A DNA stretch of 61,829 nucleotides from an uncultured Pelagibacteraceae bacterium (GCA_902595625.1 CACJQQ010000007.1:1-61829), one strand, 5' to 3'; positions 18,196-28,522 are shown, numbered from the stretch's first letter. The notes: a model not told the origin generated them from the letters alone. A program made the numbers and translations.

Positions 18196-19331
18196 TTTAT
18201 TTGTTTATAAAGATTTATTGCATATCTATCAGTCATTCCAGCAATATAATCACAAATAATTCTTTCTATGTTTGAATTGCTGTATTTTTTTATATTAATA
18301 TATTTTTTTGGGTTTTTTCTTATTTTTAAAAAAAGTCTCGTTATCACTTTTCTTCCATAATTAGTTTTTGAATTTACATTTTTATGAAAATACATTTTTT
18401 GTTTTAAAAAACTTTTAATTTTTCTATCAAAATTTTGCATATTTTGTGAGAATGAAACTAGTTGATTTTTTGTTCGATAAATATCGTTTAAATTTTTTAT
18501 TTTATAAAGTCTTATATTTTTTTTGGTTGTGCTTATAACATCACTTACCATTTCATTAATTATCTCTCTTATAATTTGTCTAATAACTAAATCAATGGAA
18601 TATCTGTTTAATTTTTTTTTATGTTTCGTTATAATTTTATTAAGTACTGGTATATTTGTTAAAAAATTTAAATCGAATAAATTGGATTTTAACCCATCTT
18701 CAAGATCATGACTATTATACGCTATATCGTCTGATATTGAGGAAATTTGAGATTCGAGAGATGAATTTAAATTAAAATTAATTTTTTTTTTAAAAAAATT
18801 ATTTCCTAAAATTCTGTTTAATTTGGTCAAATCTTTAATTGGTCCATTGTGTTTAATTAGGCCGTCTAATGTTTCTATTGAAAGATTAAGCCCTTTAAAA
18901 TCATAATATCTATTTTCTAAAATCGTTATTATTCTTAGTGTTTGTATGTTGTGGTCGAAACCTCCATAATTTTTCATACAATCATTTAGAGCTTCTTCTC
19001 CGGCATGACCAAAAGGAGTATGACCTAAGTCATGTGCTAAACTTAAAGTTTCAGACAAATCCTCATTTAAGTTAAAATATTTAGAGAGTGTCCTAGCTAT
19101 TTGGGAAACTTCAAGTGAATGAGTAATTCTTGTTCGGAAGTGATCGCCAGAAGTATTCACAAAAACTTGGGTTTTATGTTTTAATCTTCTAAATGCAGTA
19201 GAGTGTATAATTCTGTCTCTATCCCTTTGAAAATCATTCCTTAAATCGGTTTTTTTTTCCCTAAAAAATCTTCCTTTAGATACTAGGGGAACGGCTAATT
19301 TAGATAGTTTTCCAATTGATTTTTTTTGCAT
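18192..19331 (-). CDS. dgt: Deoxyguanosinetriphosphate triphosphohydrolase-like protein
   Basis: HD-domain enzyme that removes triphosphate from dNTPs and so tunes nucleotide pools. The 379 residues carry FRRLKHKTQVF at 48-58, the first metal His71 in RITHSLEVSQIARTL, and the HD pair His100-Asp101 in AHDLGHTPFGHAGEEAL. Length matches the shorter alphaproteobacterial type rather than E. coli Dgt (505). It starts the long minus-strand run that reaches secF, and is divergent from the A-type Fe-S carrier gene with 38 bases between starts. Confidence 0.93.
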   Translation of the reverse strand: MQKKSIGKLSKLAVPLVSKGRFFREKKTDLRNDFQRDRDRIIHSTAFRRLKHKTQVFVNTSGDHFRTRITHSLEVSQIARTLSKYFNLNEDLSETLSLAHDLGHTPFGHAGEEALNDCMKNYGGFDHNIQTLRIITILENRYYDFKGLNLSIETLDGLIKHNGPIKDLTKLNRILGNNFFKKKINFNLNSSLESQISSISDDIAYNSHDLEDGLKSNLFDLNFLTNIPVLNKIITKHKKKLNRYSIDLVIRQIIREIINEMVSDVISTTKKNIRLYKIKNLNDIYRTKNQLVSFSQNMQNFDRKIKSFLKQKMYFHKNVNSKTNYGRKVITRLFLKIRKNPKKYINIKKYSNSNIERIICDYIAGMTDRYAINLYKQIK

Positions 19332-19369
19332 GCTTACTACATAGATTATATACTAAATATATATCGTTT

Positions 19370-19684
19370 ATGGAAAAGAAATTAAAATTCACTGATCAAG
19401 CCTTAAATCAAATAAACTTGATAACTAAAGGCGATGAAAAAAAATATTTTAGAATCACCGTTCAGGGTGGCGGTTGTTCTGGCTTTAAATATAATTTTGG
19501 TTTTGACTCAAAATCAAATGGTGATGATGTAATATTTGGAAAAACGATTATTGATAAGTCCTCACTAGATATAATTTCTGGATCTGTTGTTGATTTTAAA
19601 AAAGAGATGATTGGAGAATCTTTTGTGATTGACAATCCTAAAGCTTCTGCTTCGTGCGGTTGTGGCCTTTCCTTTTCTGTTTAA
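19370..19684 (+). CDS. erpA: A-type iron-sulfur carrier (ErpA/IscA family)
   Basis: Delivers Fe-S clusters to apoproteins. The 104-residue protein has the three A-type cysteines: Cys36 in GGGCSGFKY and Cys96/Cys98 in ASCGCGLSF. I chose the ATG at 19370, which gives a family-typical N-terminus (MEKKLKFTDQAL). A longer frame from 19316 would add 18 odd residues across the dgt promoter. Which A-type subgroup (ErpA, IscA, SufA) is not certain from sequence alone. Its stop overlaps the xthA start by one base. Confidence 0.88.
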   Translation: MEKKLKFTDQALNQINLITKGDEKKYFRITVQGGGCSGFKYNFGFDSKSNGDDVIFGKTIIDKSSLDIISGSVVDFKKEMIGESFVIDNPKASASCGCGLSFSV

Positions 19685-20460
19685 TGAAAATTATATCTTG
19701 GAATGTCAACTCTGTAAGAGCAAGAATAGAAAACATTAAAAATTATATTAAGGATTCTGCCCCTGACATTCTCTTGCTACAGGAGATCAAAACACAAAAT
19801 GAAAATTTTCCAAAAGATGAGTTTAAAAATTTAGGTTATATATCATACATATTCGGTCAAAAAAGTTACAACGGCGTAGCAATTATTTCTAAACATGAAT
19901 TAGAAAATATCAATAATAACTTTATAAAAGATAATTTAAATCAATCTCGTATAATTACCGCTGAATTAAAATTTAAAAAAAAAAAAATAGAAATTATTAA
20001 TATTTACGTTCCTAATGGAAATCCTGTAGATACAGAAAAATATGAATATAAAAAAGAATGGTTAAAAAAATTTATATCAAATATCAAAAAAAAAATTCAG
20101 AAAAATTCTAATATTATTATTGCTGGTGATTTTAATATTATTCCTGAAGAAATAGATGTACACGACTTTAAAAGATATGAAAATGATGCTTTAGGTAGAT
20201 TAGAAATAAGAAAAAAATATAGAGAACTTATTAATTTAGGTTTTAAAGACGTATATCGTTTAAAAAATAAAACTAAACAAGAATATACCTTTTGGGACTA
20301 CTTTGCTGGTTCGTGGCAAAAAAATTATGGTATGAGAATAGACCATTTTTTACTTTCAAATAATTTAATTGAAAATATAAAATCAATTAACATTAATAAA
20401 AAACCAAGATCTAAAGAAAAACCATCTGATCACACACCAATTGAACTAGAAATTATTTAA
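19684..20460 (+). CDS. xthA: Exodeoxyribonuclease III / AP endonuclease
   Basis: Cleaves abasic sites and degrades DNA 3' ends in base excision repair. The 258-residue EEP-fold enzyme has Asn7 in ISWNVNSVRAR, the metal ligand Glu34 in LLQEIKT, GDFNI in the middle, and the catalytic His in SDHTPIE near the C-terminus. The start at 19684 overlaps the previous stop (TAATG); the frame is open 30 bases farther up but those residues do not fit the family. Its 3' end overlaps convergent manC by 8 bases. Confidence 0.95.
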   Translation: MKIISWNVNSVRARIENIKNYIKDSAPDILLLQEIKTQNENFPKDEFKNLGYISYIFGQKSYNGVAIISKHELENINNNFIKDNLNQSRIITAELKFKKKKIEIINIYVPNGNPVDTEKYEYKKEWLKKFISNIKKKIQKNSNIIIAGDFNIIPEEIDVHDFKRYENDALGRLEIRKKYRELINLGFKDVYRLKNKTKQEYTFWDYFAGSWQKNYGMRIDHFLLSNNLIENIKSININKKPRSKEKPSDHTPIELEII

Positions 20461-21655
20461 CTCTCCCATATATATCTTGATATCTAACTATATCTGTTTC
20501 TTTTAAAATCGAACCTAATTGAGCTTCAATTATCTTCACTGGTTTTTTATAAGGATTTTCAATTCTGTGTATAGACTTTACAGGAATAAAAATAGTTTCA
20601 TTAGGTTTTAAAATAAATTTCTTTTTATTTAAGGTAATTTTTGGAGTTCCTTGGGTTATAACCCAATGCTCAGAACGATGATAATGTTTTTGAAGACTTA
20701 AAACCCCTTTAGGTTTTACATAAAGTTCCTTAATTAAAAAATTTTTACCGTTATATAAGTTTGTATATCTGCCCCAAGGCCTATAAAAAATATTTTTCTT
20801 TTTTTTATATTTAGTTTTTAATTTATCATAAACTTTGCAAATTTCTTTCCAGCTACCTAGATCAGACCAAGGTATGCTTAGGTTTATAGCATTTATATCT
20901 TTTGATTTTTCCAAAATTGCGTAATCAAAAGAAACTGCTTTGCATTTTAAAAATTCATTTTTGTTAAGATAATAAATATTATTTTTAAATTTTGATTTTT
21001 TAATAGAATTCATGCAATGATTAAAGTTTCTGTTTTGGTGCTTCTTGAAGTTATTAATTATTGATTTTTTTGTTAGAAAAAACATTCCTGAATTCCAATA
21101 AGCATTTTTTTTTATAATTTTTTTAGCTTTTTCTAAATTTGGTTTTTCAATAAATTTTGTAACCTTGTATTTATTGCTCACCAATTTTGATAAGAAATAA
21201 CCAAATTCGGATGAAGGGTTAGAGGGTTTAATACCAAATATAAAGATATTTTTATCAGTCAAGTATTTTTGATGTTGTTTAATTGATTTATTAAAGATGT
21301 TAGTTTTTTCAATTAAATGATCTGATGTTAAAAAAATTAATGGTTGTTTCTCTGGTATTTCTTTTATTAGTGCAGAACTGAGTATAGCAGGACCAGTATT
21401 TCTTTTTGCAGGTTCAAGAATAATTTTATATTTCTTAAAACCTTTTAATCTCAAATGTTTTTTAATTTCACTTATATATTTTTTATTAGTGCTTATTATT
21501 GGATAATCAAATAACGAATTTTTTATCCTCTCTAAAGTTTTTCCAAATAACGTCCAATTTCCAAAATCAATAAACTGCTTTGGTTGATGATTTTTTTGAT
21601 CTGGCCATAGTCTTGTACCAGAACCGCCACATAAAATAATTGGACGTACTTTCAT
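20453..21655 (-). CDS. manC: Mannose-1-phosphate guanylyltransferase / mannose-6-phosphate isomerase
   Basis: Makes GDP-mannose for surface glycans; bifunctional members also interconvert fructose-6-P and mannose-6-P. The nucleotidyltransferase domain begins GGSGTRLWP at 10-18 and includes QPKQF. A C-terminal cupin (type II isomerase domain) starts at PWGRYTNLYNGKNF, with LQKHYHRSEHWVITQG as the metal-binding strand. At 400 residues it is shorter than typical ManC/AlgA (about 470), mainly between the domains. Whether both activities persist is unknown. Its start overlaps the ilvD stop by one base. Confidence 0.9.
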   Translation of the reverse strand: MKVRPIILCGGSGTRLWPDQKNHQPKQFIDFGNWTLFGKTLERIKNSLFDYPIISTNKKYISEIKKHLRLKGFKKYKIILEPAKRNTGPAILSSALIKEIPEKQPLIFLTSDHLIEKTNIFNKSIKQHQKYLTDKNIFIFGIKPSNPSSEFGYFLSKLVSNKYKVTKFIEKPNLEKAKKIIKKNAYWNSGMFFLTKKSIINNFKKHQNRNFNHCMNSIKKSKFKNNIYYLNKNEFLKCKAVSFDYAILEKSKDINAINLSIPWSDLGSWKEICKVYDKLKTKYKKKKNIFYRPWGRYTNLYNGKNFLIKELYVKPKGVLSLQKHYHRSEHWVITQGTPKITLNKKKFILKPNETIFIPVKSIHRIENPYKKPVKIIEAQLGSILKETDIVRYQDIYGRVK

Positions 21656-23373
21656 TAAATTTTTGAATATTCTTTTACTTCTTTTTTCTTACCTGGATGT
21701 GTTGGCGCACCGAGATAAGCAGGTCCTACAGTTTGAGCGTATTTCCATATTGTTCCAGATCCAAAACTTGTTTTTTTTTCTTTCCACTTTTTTCTTCTAA
21801 CTTTTAATTGAGCGCTAGTAAGCCTAACATTGATTGAGCCTTTTTTTGCATCTATATCTATTACATCTCCATTTTTAAGGAGTGCAATTGGGCCGCCCAT
21901 TGCAGCTTCTGGCCCAACGTGACCAACACAAAAACCTCTAGTAGCTCCTGAAAACCTTCCGTCAGTTATAAGTGCAACTTTTTCACCCTTACCTTGTCCG
22001 TAAATAGCTCCAGTTGTTGAAAGCATTTCCCTCATTCCTGGTCCACCTTTTGGACCCTCGTATCTAATTATTATTACATCACCATCTTTATATTTTTTTG
22101 TTTGTACTGCTTTCATTGCGTCTTCCTCGTTGTCGAAACATCTAGCTTTACCTGTAAATTGTAATTTTTTTAATCCTGCAATTTTAACAATTGCTCCCTC
22201 TGGAGCTAAATTGCCTTTTAGTCCAACTACTCCTCCATTTGGAGAAAGTGGGTTATTATATTCTCTTAAAACTTTTTGATTAGTATTAAACTTAATATTA
22301 GCCAAATTTTCTTTCATTGTTTTACCTGTGACCGTCATACACTCGCCATGAATATATCCTCCGTCATATAAAGTTTTTAATAACATAGGAACTCCGCCAG
22401 CTTCCCACATATCTTTAGCCACATATTTTCCACCGGGTTTTAAATCTGCGAGATAAGGTGTTCTTTTAAAAATTTTTGCAACGTCCATAAGATCAAATTT
22501 TATTCCGACCTCATTTGCTAAAGCTGGAAGATGTAAAGCGGCATTAGTTGATCCTCCTGTAGCTGCAACAATTGTAGCAGCGTTTTCTAAGGCTTTTTTT
22601 GTTACAATATCTCTTGGTTTAATATTTTTTTCTAATAAATTCATTACCGTTTGTCCGCTATCAAAAGCATACTTGTCTCTTTCCTCATAAGGTGCTGGTG
22701 TTCCTGCTGAATATGGTAAAGCAAGACCTATTGCCTCTGAAACACAAGCCATAGTATTAGCAGTAAATTGTCCACCGCAGGCTCCTGCACTTGGGCAAGC
22801 AACTAATTCTAATTCTCTTAATTCATCCGAGGACATTGCGCCTGATGAATGTTTGCCTACAGCTTCAAACACATCAACAACTGTAACGTCTTTTCCTTTA
22901 AATTTACCTGGTAAGATGGAACCTCCATAAATAAAAACACTTGGAACATTTAGCCTTAACATAGACATCATCAAACCTGGTAAAGATTTATCACAACCTG
23001 CAATTCCAACTAAAGCATCATAACAATGTCCCCTTACCGTAAGTTCAGCAGAGTCAGCAATTATCTCTCTTGAAATTAAAGATGATTTCATTCCTTCATG
23101 CCCCATTGCTATACCGTCAGTAACAGTAATCGTACAAAACTCTCTTGGTGTTCCCCCGCCTTCTTTCACTCCTTTTTTAACTGACTGAGCTTGCCTCATC
23201 AAAGCTGTGTTACAAGGAGCAGCTTCGTTCCAAGTTGAAACAACACCAACAAATGGTTTCGCCACATCCTGTTCTGTTTCTCCCATTGCATAATAAAATG
23301 ATCTATGAGGAGCTCTATCTGGCCCCAAAGAAGTGTGACGGCTTGGTAATTTTTTTTTATTAAATTTAGACAT
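21655..23373 (-). CDS. ilvD: Dihydroxy-acid dehydratase
   Basis: Third common step of Val, Leu and Ile synthesis: dehydration of 2,3-dihydroxy-acids to 2-keto acids, with an Fe-S cluster. The 572 residues have the three cluster cysteines at 54 (AAPCNTAL), 127 (AGCDKSLPG) and 199 ([16 protein letters not shown]). The C-terminal half has [12 protein letters not shown] and [10 protein letters not shown]. It lies 2 bases after valS, so valine biosynthesis and valyl-tRNA formation are likely co-transcribed. Confidence 0.97.
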   Translation of the reverse strand: MSKFNKKKLPSRHTSLGPDRAPHRSFYYAMGETEQDVAKPFVGVVSTWNEAAPCNTALMRQAQSVKKGVKEGGGTPREFCTITVTDGIAMGHEGMKSSLISREIIADSAELTVRGHCYDALVGIAGCDKSLPGLMMSMLRLNVPSVFIYGGSILPGKFKGKDVTVVDVFEAVGKHSSGAMSSDELRELELVACPSAGACGGQFTANTMACVSEAIGLALPYSAGTPAPYEERDKYAFDSGQTVMNLLEKNIKPRDIVTKKALENAATIVAATGGSTNAALHLPALANEVGIKFDLMDVAKIFKRTPYLADLKPGGKYVAKDMWEAGGVPMLLKTLYDGGYIHGECMTVTGKTMKENLANIKFNTNQKVLREYNNPLSPNGGVVGLKGNLAPEGAIVKIAGLKKLQFTGKARCFDNEEDAMKAVQTKKYKDGDVIIIRYEGPKGGPGMREMLSTTGAIYGQGKGEKVALITDGRFSGATRGFCVGHVGPEAAMGGPIALLKNGDVIDIDAKKGSINVRLTSAQLKVRRKKWKEKKTSFGSGTIWKYAQTVGPAYLGAPTHPGKKKEVKEYSKI

Positions 23374-23375
23374 TT

Positions 23376-26021
23376 TTAATTAATACTAGATACAATACTT
23401 CTTAATTTTCTATCTTCAATAGTTAATTCTTTAAGTAATTTTTTATCATTTTGAACTATTTCTTTTGGAGCATTTTTAACATAGGCCTTATTTTTTAGTT
23501 TTTTATCTAAAGCATTTATTTGATTAGTTAACTTCTCAATTTTTTGAGAAATTCTTGTTTTTTGAGATGCTAAATCAATATTTTCATTAAAATTTAAAGA
23601 AATTTTTTCATTTTGAGATAAGATTTCTATTGTTTTATCATCGTTTTTTTTCGATTTTAAAATATTTCTTATTCTGCCAACTTGTTTTGCTAAAACTAAG
23701 TTATTTTGAATAATCTTATTTAATTTAGATGATTTTTCTAAAAAATGAATATCGCAGTATAATTTAGGAGTAATTTTTAATTCTGATTTTGATGATCTTA
23801 TACTTGATATAAATTCGATTAAATTATTAATATCAGCGCAGTTTTTTTTAAACTTACGCATTATTTTATATTCAGGCCACTTAGATAATACCATATTTGT
23901 TTTAGTTAATTTTTTAAAATGGTTTTTACTCCAAACTGTTTCAGTAAAAAAAGGAATAAATGGATGCAACAACTTAAGAATATTTGACATCATAAAAGAG
24001 GAAAACAATCTAGCTTCGTTCAATTCTACTTTATTTTTAGAATTGAAAATTGGTTTTAAAAATTCTAAATACCAGTCACAGTAATAGTGCCAAACAAATT
24101 GATAGATATGTTTTGCTGCTTCATCAAACCTGAAAATTTCTAGGCTTTTAGTTACCAGGTTTTGAGTCAATACAAATTCGTTATAAATCCAGTGATTAAC
24201 AGCTAATTTAATAGAATTTATATTTATTTTTTTATCATATTTACATTTGTTTAATTGCAAAAAATTATTTGCACTCCAGATTTTTGTAATAAAGTTTCTA
24301 TTACCTATTACTCTATCTTTTGCTAATTTTACATCCCTGCCAGGTGATGCCATAGAGATTAAAGTGAACCTTAAACTGTCAGCGCCATACTCATTAATTA
24401 ATTCTAATGGATCAATTACATTGCCTTTAGATTTTGACATTTTTTGTCCTTTTTCATCTCTTACAAGTGCGTGTACATAAACTTTATTGAATGGAGTTTT
24501 GTCTTTGAAATAATTCCCCATCATTAGCATTCTAGCAACCCAGAAAAAAATTATATCGAAACCTGTCACTAATACTGAAGTTGGATAAAATTTTGAGAGC
24601 TCTTTTGTTTTATTTGGCCAACCTAATGTTGCAAAAGGCCATAAAGCTGATGAAAACCAGGTATCAAGAACATCTGTTTCTTGTTTTAGTTTAATAGTAT
24701 TTTTATTTTTTTTCTTAGCTAATTTAAGTGCTTCTTTTTCATTTTCAGCTACAAAAATATTATTATGTTGATCATACCAAGCTGGTATTCTGTGTCCCCA
24801 CCAAATTTGACGAGAAACGCACCAAGGTTCAATATTTTTCATCCATTGAAAAAAAGTTTTTGTCCAGGTTTCAGGGTAAAAAGATGTTTTGCCATCTTTA
24901 ACAATTTGAATAGGTTTTTTTGCTAATTTCTTTGCATCTACAAACCACTGTTCTGTCAATAGAGGTTCAATTATTGAATTAGACCTATCTCCATAAGGAA
25001 CTTTATTTTTAATATTTTCTATCTTTACCAAATAACCGTCTTCCTTAAGTTTTTTTACCAATAACTTTCTAGCTTCAAATCGGTCTAATCCAATAAATTC
25101 ATTTATTCCATTTTTATTAACCGAACCATTTTTTTCTAAAACATTTATTATTTTAAGATCATTTCTTTTTCCAACTTCATAATCATTAAAATCATGGGCT
25201 GGGGTAATTTTGACTGCTCCAGAACCTTGTTCTGGATCAGCATAATAATCAGCAATTATCTTAATAGTTCTATTTACTAATGGTATTGAAACATTCTTTC
25301 CAATTAATGACTCATATCTTTCATCTTTTGGATTAACTGCAATAGCCGTGTCACCCATCATTGTTTCGGGTCTTGTTGTTGCAATTGTAATTTTGTCCGT
25401 GGTACCTTCGATAGGATAATCTATGTAATATAATTGTGACTGAACATCCTTTTGGATTACTTCTAAATCAGAGATAGCTGTTTGCAGTTTTGTGTCCCAA
25501 TTTACTAATTTTTCATCTTTATAAATCAATTTGTTATTGTAAAGATCAACAAAGACTTTGATTACCGCTTTAGACAAGTCTTTGTCCATTGTGAATCTGG
25601 TTCTAGACCAATCGCAAGAGCATCCTAATTTTTTCAATTGATCTAATATTATTCCTCCAGACTCCTCTTTCCATTCCCAGACTTTTTTTATAAAACCATC
25701 TCGCCCTAATTGGTTTTTATCAACGTTTTCTTTTTCAAGGTTTTTTTCTACAACTGCTTGTGTGGCTATACCAGCATGATCAGTTCCTGGTTGCCACAAA
25801 GTCTCAAAACCTTTCATTCTTTTAAATCTCACAAGAACATCTTGAAGACTGTTATTTAAAGCATGTCCCATATGAAGTCTGCCAGTTACGTTAGGAGGCG
25901 GGATTACAATAGAAAATTTTTTATTTAATTTTGTCTTTTTGGGTTTAAAACAATTATGTTTTATCCAATAATCAGAGATTATTTTTTCTTCCTTTGAATG
26001 GTCATATTTCTTAAATTCCAT
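23376..26021 (-). CDS. valS: Valyl-tRNA synthetase
   Basis: Class I synthetase for tRNA-Val with an editing domain. The 881 residues include HIGH equivalent HMGH at 50-53, the CP1 editing insertion ([17 protein letters not shown]), KMSKS at 527-531 and the C-terminal coiled-coil arm (about 810-881) that contacts tRNA. All catalytic signatures are intact. It is the first gene of valS-ilvD-manC; about 110 A/T-rich bases separate its start from tRNA-Cys. Confidence 0.97.
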   Translation of the reverse strand: MEFKKYDHSKEEKIISDYWIKHNCFKPKKTKLNKKFSIVIPPPNVTGRLHMGHALNNSLQDVLVRFKRMKGFETLWQPGTDHAGIATQAVVEKNLEKENVDKNQLGRDGFIKKVWEWKEESGGIILDQLKKLGCSCDWSRTRFTMDKDLSKAVIKVFVDLYNNKLIYKDEKLVNWDTKLQTAISDLEVIQKDVQSQLYYIDYPIEGTTDKITIATTRPETMMGDTAIAVNPKDERYESLIGKNVSIPLVNRTIKIIADYYADPEQGSGAVKITPAHDFNDYEVGKRNDLKIINVLEKNGSVNKNGINEFIGLDRFEARKLLVKKLKEDGYLVKIENIKNKVPYGDRSNSIIEPLLTEQWFVDAKKLAKKPIQIVKDGKTSFYPETWTKTFFQWMKNIEPWCVSRQIWWGHRIPAWYDQHNNIFVAENEKEALKLAKKKNKNTIKLKQETDVLDTWFSSALWPFATLGWPNKTKELSKFYPTSVLVTGFDIIFFWVARMLMMGNYFKDKTPFNKVYVHALVRDEKGQKMSKSKGNVIDPLELINEYGADSLRFTLISMASPGRDVKLAKDRVIGNRNFITKIWSANNFLQLNKCKYDKKININSIKLAVNHWIYNEFVLTQNLVTKSLEIFRFDEAAKHIYQFVWHYYCDWYLEFLKPIFNSKNKVELNEARLFSSFMMSNILKLLHPFIPFFTETVWSKNHFKKLTKTNMVLSKWPEYKIMRKFKKNCADINNLIEFISSIRSSKSELKITPKLYCDIHFLEKSSKLNKIIQNNLVLAKQVGRIRNILKSKKNDDKTIEILSQNEKISLNFNENIDLASQKTRISQKIEKLTNQINALDKKLKNKAYVKNAPKEIVQNDKKLLKELTIEDRKLRSIVSSIN

Positions 26022-26129
26022 AATTTTGAATAATATCTAATTTACTTTATATCATTAAGGCTACAACCCTAAATAGTTAGATTTTTCTTTATTAAAATAA
26101 TTAAATGCTTTAATAGATAATTATAGACT

Positions 26130-26203
26130 GGCCACGTGGCGGAATGGTTACGCAGAGGATTGCAAATCCTTTTATCCCAGTTCGATTCTGGGCGTGGCCT
26201 CCA
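26130..26203 (+). tRNA. tRNA-Cys (GCA)
   Basis: A 74-base cloverleaf with acceptor stem GGCCACG/CGTGGCC, a T at the discriminator position as usual for tRNA-Cys, and an encoded 3' CCA. The T-arm loop is GTTCGATTC. The anticodon GCA is at 26162-26164. It is followed after 48 bases by tRNA-Asn on the same strand, so the two are probably one transcript. Confidence 0.96.
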
Positions 26204-26251
26204 AAAATTTAAGTTGTTTTATTTAGCTAAAAAAAGTATGTTGCGATTTAT

Positions 26252-26327
26252 TCCTCGGTAGCTCAGTTGGTAGAGCAGTTGACTGTTAATCAATTGGTCG
26301 CAGGTTCGAGTCCTGCCCGAGGAGCCA
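26252..26327 (+). tRNA. tRNA-Asn (GTT)
   Basis: A 76-base cloverleaf with acceptor TCCTCGG/CCGAGGA, discriminator G, encoded CCA, D-arm AGCTCAGTTGGTAGAGC and T-arm loop GGTTCGAGTCC. The anticodon GTT is at 26285-26287. As a GUN anticodon it is a substrate for Tgt, whose gene is at the left edge. Its 3' end is one base from the stop codon of the convergent XRE gene. Confidence 0.96.
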
Positions 26328-26328
26328 A

Positions 26329-26694
26329 TTAGCCAACTTTTTCAAATTTCGAGGTATTGTTTAAAATTTGTAGAATTTTCTCTTTTTGAGTTCTTGAAAG
26401 TGAAGAGAACGTTCTACTCAAAAAAGAATAGTTCAAATCATCATTTGCATCTTCACTAAGATTTACATCTTTAAATTCTTTATAATCTTCAAAAAAATAA
26501 ATTATTGGAACTTTTAAAAATTGTGACAATTGCATTAACCTATTGGAACTAACACCGTTTGTCCCCTTCTCGTATTTTTGAATTTGTTGAAACGTTACAT
26601 TTATTGCTTGAGCTACTTTTGTTTGAGTGAGACCTAGTGAAAGTCTTCTCATCCTTAACTTTTTTCCTAAATGAATATTGAAATTTTCTTCCAT
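26329..26694 (-). CDS. XRE/Cro-CI family transcriptional regulator
   Basis: A 121-residue DNA-binding protein. A Cro/CI helix-turn-helix occupies residues 10-65 (GLTQTKVAQAINVTFQQIQKYEKG region), followed by a short helical tail of about 50 residues that may serve in dimerisation. This layout is widespread in alphaproteobacteria; targets cannot be read from sequence. A good Shine-Dalgarno (GGGAG) precedes the ATG. An imperfect palindrome at 26728-26752, 34 bases upstream, is a natural candidate for autoregulation. It ends one base from tRNA-Asn, transcribed toward it. Confidence 0.88.
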   Translation of the reverse strand: MEENFNIHLGKKLRMRRLSLGLTQTKVAQAINVTFQQIQKYEKGTNGVSSNRLMQLSQFLKVPIIYFFEDYKEFKDVNLSEDANDDLNYSFLSRTFSSLSRTQKEKILQILNNTSKFEKVG

Positions 26695-26727
26695 CAGAAC
26701 TCCCTTTTTTTTTTAATAAAACCTCAA

Positions 26728-26752
26728 TTTGGGCATTTTAGCAATACCCAAA
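26728..26752. promoter_or_regulatory. Candidate operator palindrome upstream of the XRE gene
   Basis: Inverted repeat with 10-base arms, TTTGGGCATT and AATACCCAAA, around a 5-base centre (TTAGC), with one mismatched pair. Arms of this size and spacing suit a dimeric HTH protein. It lies between the DUF6134-like gene and the XRE start. It is not followed by a U-run in the direction of transcription, so a terminator is less likely. Binding by the neighbouring XRE protein is inference. Confidence 0.45.
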
Positions 26753-26836
26753 AATAAAAAATTTAGACCTAAAAAACATCAAAATTCATGATTTTAGCTG
26801 TTGACTATTCCTCAAAAAAAATGACCAAAATTAAAA

Positions 26837-27520
26837 TTAATTTACTTTTTTTAACCTATATTCCCAATAACCAGTTTTTTCGAATGCTGCTTTAACCCAA
26901 AGATATGTATCTTCTTCATACCAAATATCAGTATTTAATTTTTTACTTTCAGGAAGGGTTTCATCAGAAGATTTAAAATTAAAACGTAGAGTTTTATAAG
27001 ACTTATCTCCTATTTTGACAGTCTCTTTCCCGACAAATGTTACTGTTTGATGTATTATTCTACCAGAAATACCGCTTATCTGAGCTTTAGCTTTAACTAT
27101 TTCATGGTTCCACCAAGTACCAACTATAAATTCTTTGTCAGCTTCACCTGTATAAGATGACCCTTCAATATTTAGATGATTATTACTACTATCAAGTTTT
27201 ATATTTACAAATCTATCTTTTTTGTTTTGCTTAGTTTTAGATGAATAGCTTTTAAATACACCTTTTTCATAATTTTCTTCGCTTTTTGCAAAATATTTAT
27301 ATAAATCAACACCTAATTTTGTAATTTTAAAACTAACTTCACTTATAATTGATAAATCATCACCATCTCTTTTAAAATCATATTTATGGTAGCCTATGGA
27401 GTTATTATTTCTAAAAAGCTCATATTCTAAATAGTTGTATTTTGCATAATGTTCGACATGACCAAAAGATTGAGTATTTACCAAAAAAAATATTGCAATT
27501 GAAAGTATAATTTTTTTCAT
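26837..27520 (-). CDS. Secreted beta-rich protein of unknown function (DUF6134-like)
   Basis: A 227-residue protein with a clear signal peptide (about 1-20, MKKIILSIAIFFLVNTQSFG). The rest is a regular run of beta strands with recurring patterns such as YKTLRFNFKS and WYEEDTYLWVKAAFEKTGYWEYRL near the end. It resembles periplasmic DUF6134-type proteins, which lack a known role; I recognise no catalytic motif. The start lies only 12 bases from divergent cysK. It precedes the XRE gene on the same strand with a 142-base gap. Confidence 0.78.
   Translation of the reverse strand: MKKIILSIAIFFLVNTQSFGHVEHYAKYNYLEYELFRNNNSIGYHKYDFKRDGDDLSIISEVSFKITKLGVDLYKYFAKSEENYEKGVFKSYSSKTKQNKKDRFVNIKLDSSNNHLNIEGSSYTGEADKEFIVGTWWNHEIVKAKAQISGISGRIIHQTVTFVGKETVKIGDKSYKTLRFNFKSSDETLPESKKLNTDIWYEEDTYLWVKAAFEKTGYWEYRLKKVN
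27506..27511 (+). promoter_or_regulatory. Possible -10 element for cysK inside the divergent gene
   Basis: A perfect TATAAT at 27506-27511 sits 21 bases before the cysK ATG, within the signal-peptide codons of the divergent gene. No good -35 is found 17 bases upstream (A-rich). Because A/T hexamers are frequent here, this is weak, but the 12-base gap between starts forces the promoter into coding sequence. Confidence 0.3.
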
Positions 27521-27532
27521 ATATTTAATGAT

Positions 27533-28522
27533 ATGGACACAGTTTTAAATCAGATTGGAAATACACCATTAGTCAAATTAAAACAAGCCTCAGAATTAAC
27601 TGGATGTCACATTTATGGTAAAGCTGAATACTTTAATCCTGGAGAGTCCGTTAAAGATAGAGCTGCCTTATTTATCGTTCAAGACGCGCTCAAACGTAAA
27701 TTGGTATCAAAAGGCGGGACTATTGTTGAGGGTACAGCTGGTAACACTGGAATTGGTTTAGCTATTGTTTGCAAAGAGTATGATCTTAATTTGAAAATTG
27801 TTATTCCTAAAACTCAATCTATTGAAAAAAAAGATACATTGAGAAAGTTGGGAGCGGAATTAATTGAAGTTGATGCTGTGCCTTATTCTGACCCTAAAAA
27901 TTATATCAAACAATCAAAAAAAATAGCAGAAGATTTAAATGAAAAAAGTTCAAATGGAGTATATTGGGCTAATCAATTTGATAATATTATAAATACAGAA
28001 GCTCATATTCAAACAACTGCAGAAGAAATATGGACTCAAACAGCAGGCACAATTGATGGTTTTGCTTGTGCGGTAGGAACAGGTGGAACATTAGCTGGGG
28101 TTTCAATAGGTCTTAAAAATAAAAATAAAGATATTGAAATTGCCTTATCTGATCCAATGGGATCGTCACTGTATTCCTATATTAAAAATAATAAACTTGA
28201 AAATACTGGAAGCTCAATAACAGAAGGTATTGGTACAGGTAGAATTACCAAAAATTTTGATAAAGCTTTAGTTGATGATGCTTTTCAAACTGACGATATA
28301 GAAGCATTAAATATAGTTTATGATTTAATAGAAAGTCAAAAAATAATTTTAGGTGGTTCTTCAGGAATAAATATTGCTGGCGCTATAAAACTTGCAAAAA
28401 AGATGGGGCCTGGAAAAACAATAGTAACTATACTTTGTGATCACGGCAAACGATATGCAAGTAAAATATTCAATAAAGAATTTTTAAAAAAAAAGAATTT
28501 ACCAATACCTAAATGGTTATAA
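27533..28522 (+). CDS. cysK: Cysteine synthase (O-acetylserine sulfhydrylase family)
   Basis: PLP enzyme forming cysteine from O-acetylserine and sulfide. The 329-residue fold-type II protein has IGNTPLVKL at 8-16, the Schiff-base Lys41 in ESVKDRAA, the PLP phosphate loop GTGGTLAG and a [11 protein letters not shown] segment. The substrate-binding Asn loop reads GTAGNTGIG, with Ala where E. coli CysK has Ser (TSGNTG). This makes the exact substrate slightly uncertain, though a cysteine-synthase role is most likely. The 3' end overlaps convergent aapP by 6 bases. Confidence 0.88.
   Translation: MDTVLNQIGNTPLVKLKQASELTGCHIYGKAEYFNPGESVKDRAALFIVQDALKRKLVSKGGTIVEGTAGNTGIGLAIVCKEYDLNLKIVIPKTQSIEKKDTLRKLGAELIEVDAVPYSDPKNYIKQSKKIAEDLNEKSSNGVYWANQFDNIINTEAHIQTTAEEIWTQTAGTIDGFACAVGTGGTLAGVSIGLKNKNKDIEIALSDPMGSSLYSYIKNNKLENTGSSITEGIGTGRITKNFDKALVDDAFQTDDIEALNIVYDLIESQKIILGGSSGINIAGAIKLAKKMGPGKTIVTILCDHGKRYASKIFNKEFLKKKNLPIPKWL

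Noticed and set aside
19316-19369. Longer erpA frame
   Set aside because: Adds 18 unrelated residues in the divergent dgt/erpA promoter; the ATG at 19370 fits the family.
19654-19683. Longer xthA frame
   Set aside because: These ten residues are the out-of-frame end of erpA; ISWNVNSVR must sit at the very N-terminus.
26728-26752. Palindrome as a terminator of the secreted-protein gene
   Set aside because: No U-run follows the stem in the direction of transcription, and the stem is A/T-weak apart from GGG/CCC.
26329-27520. XRE gene plus secreted protein as a toxin-antitoxin or defence pair
   Set aside because: The secreted protein has a signal peptide and no nuclease or toxin motif, and the genes are 142 bases apart.
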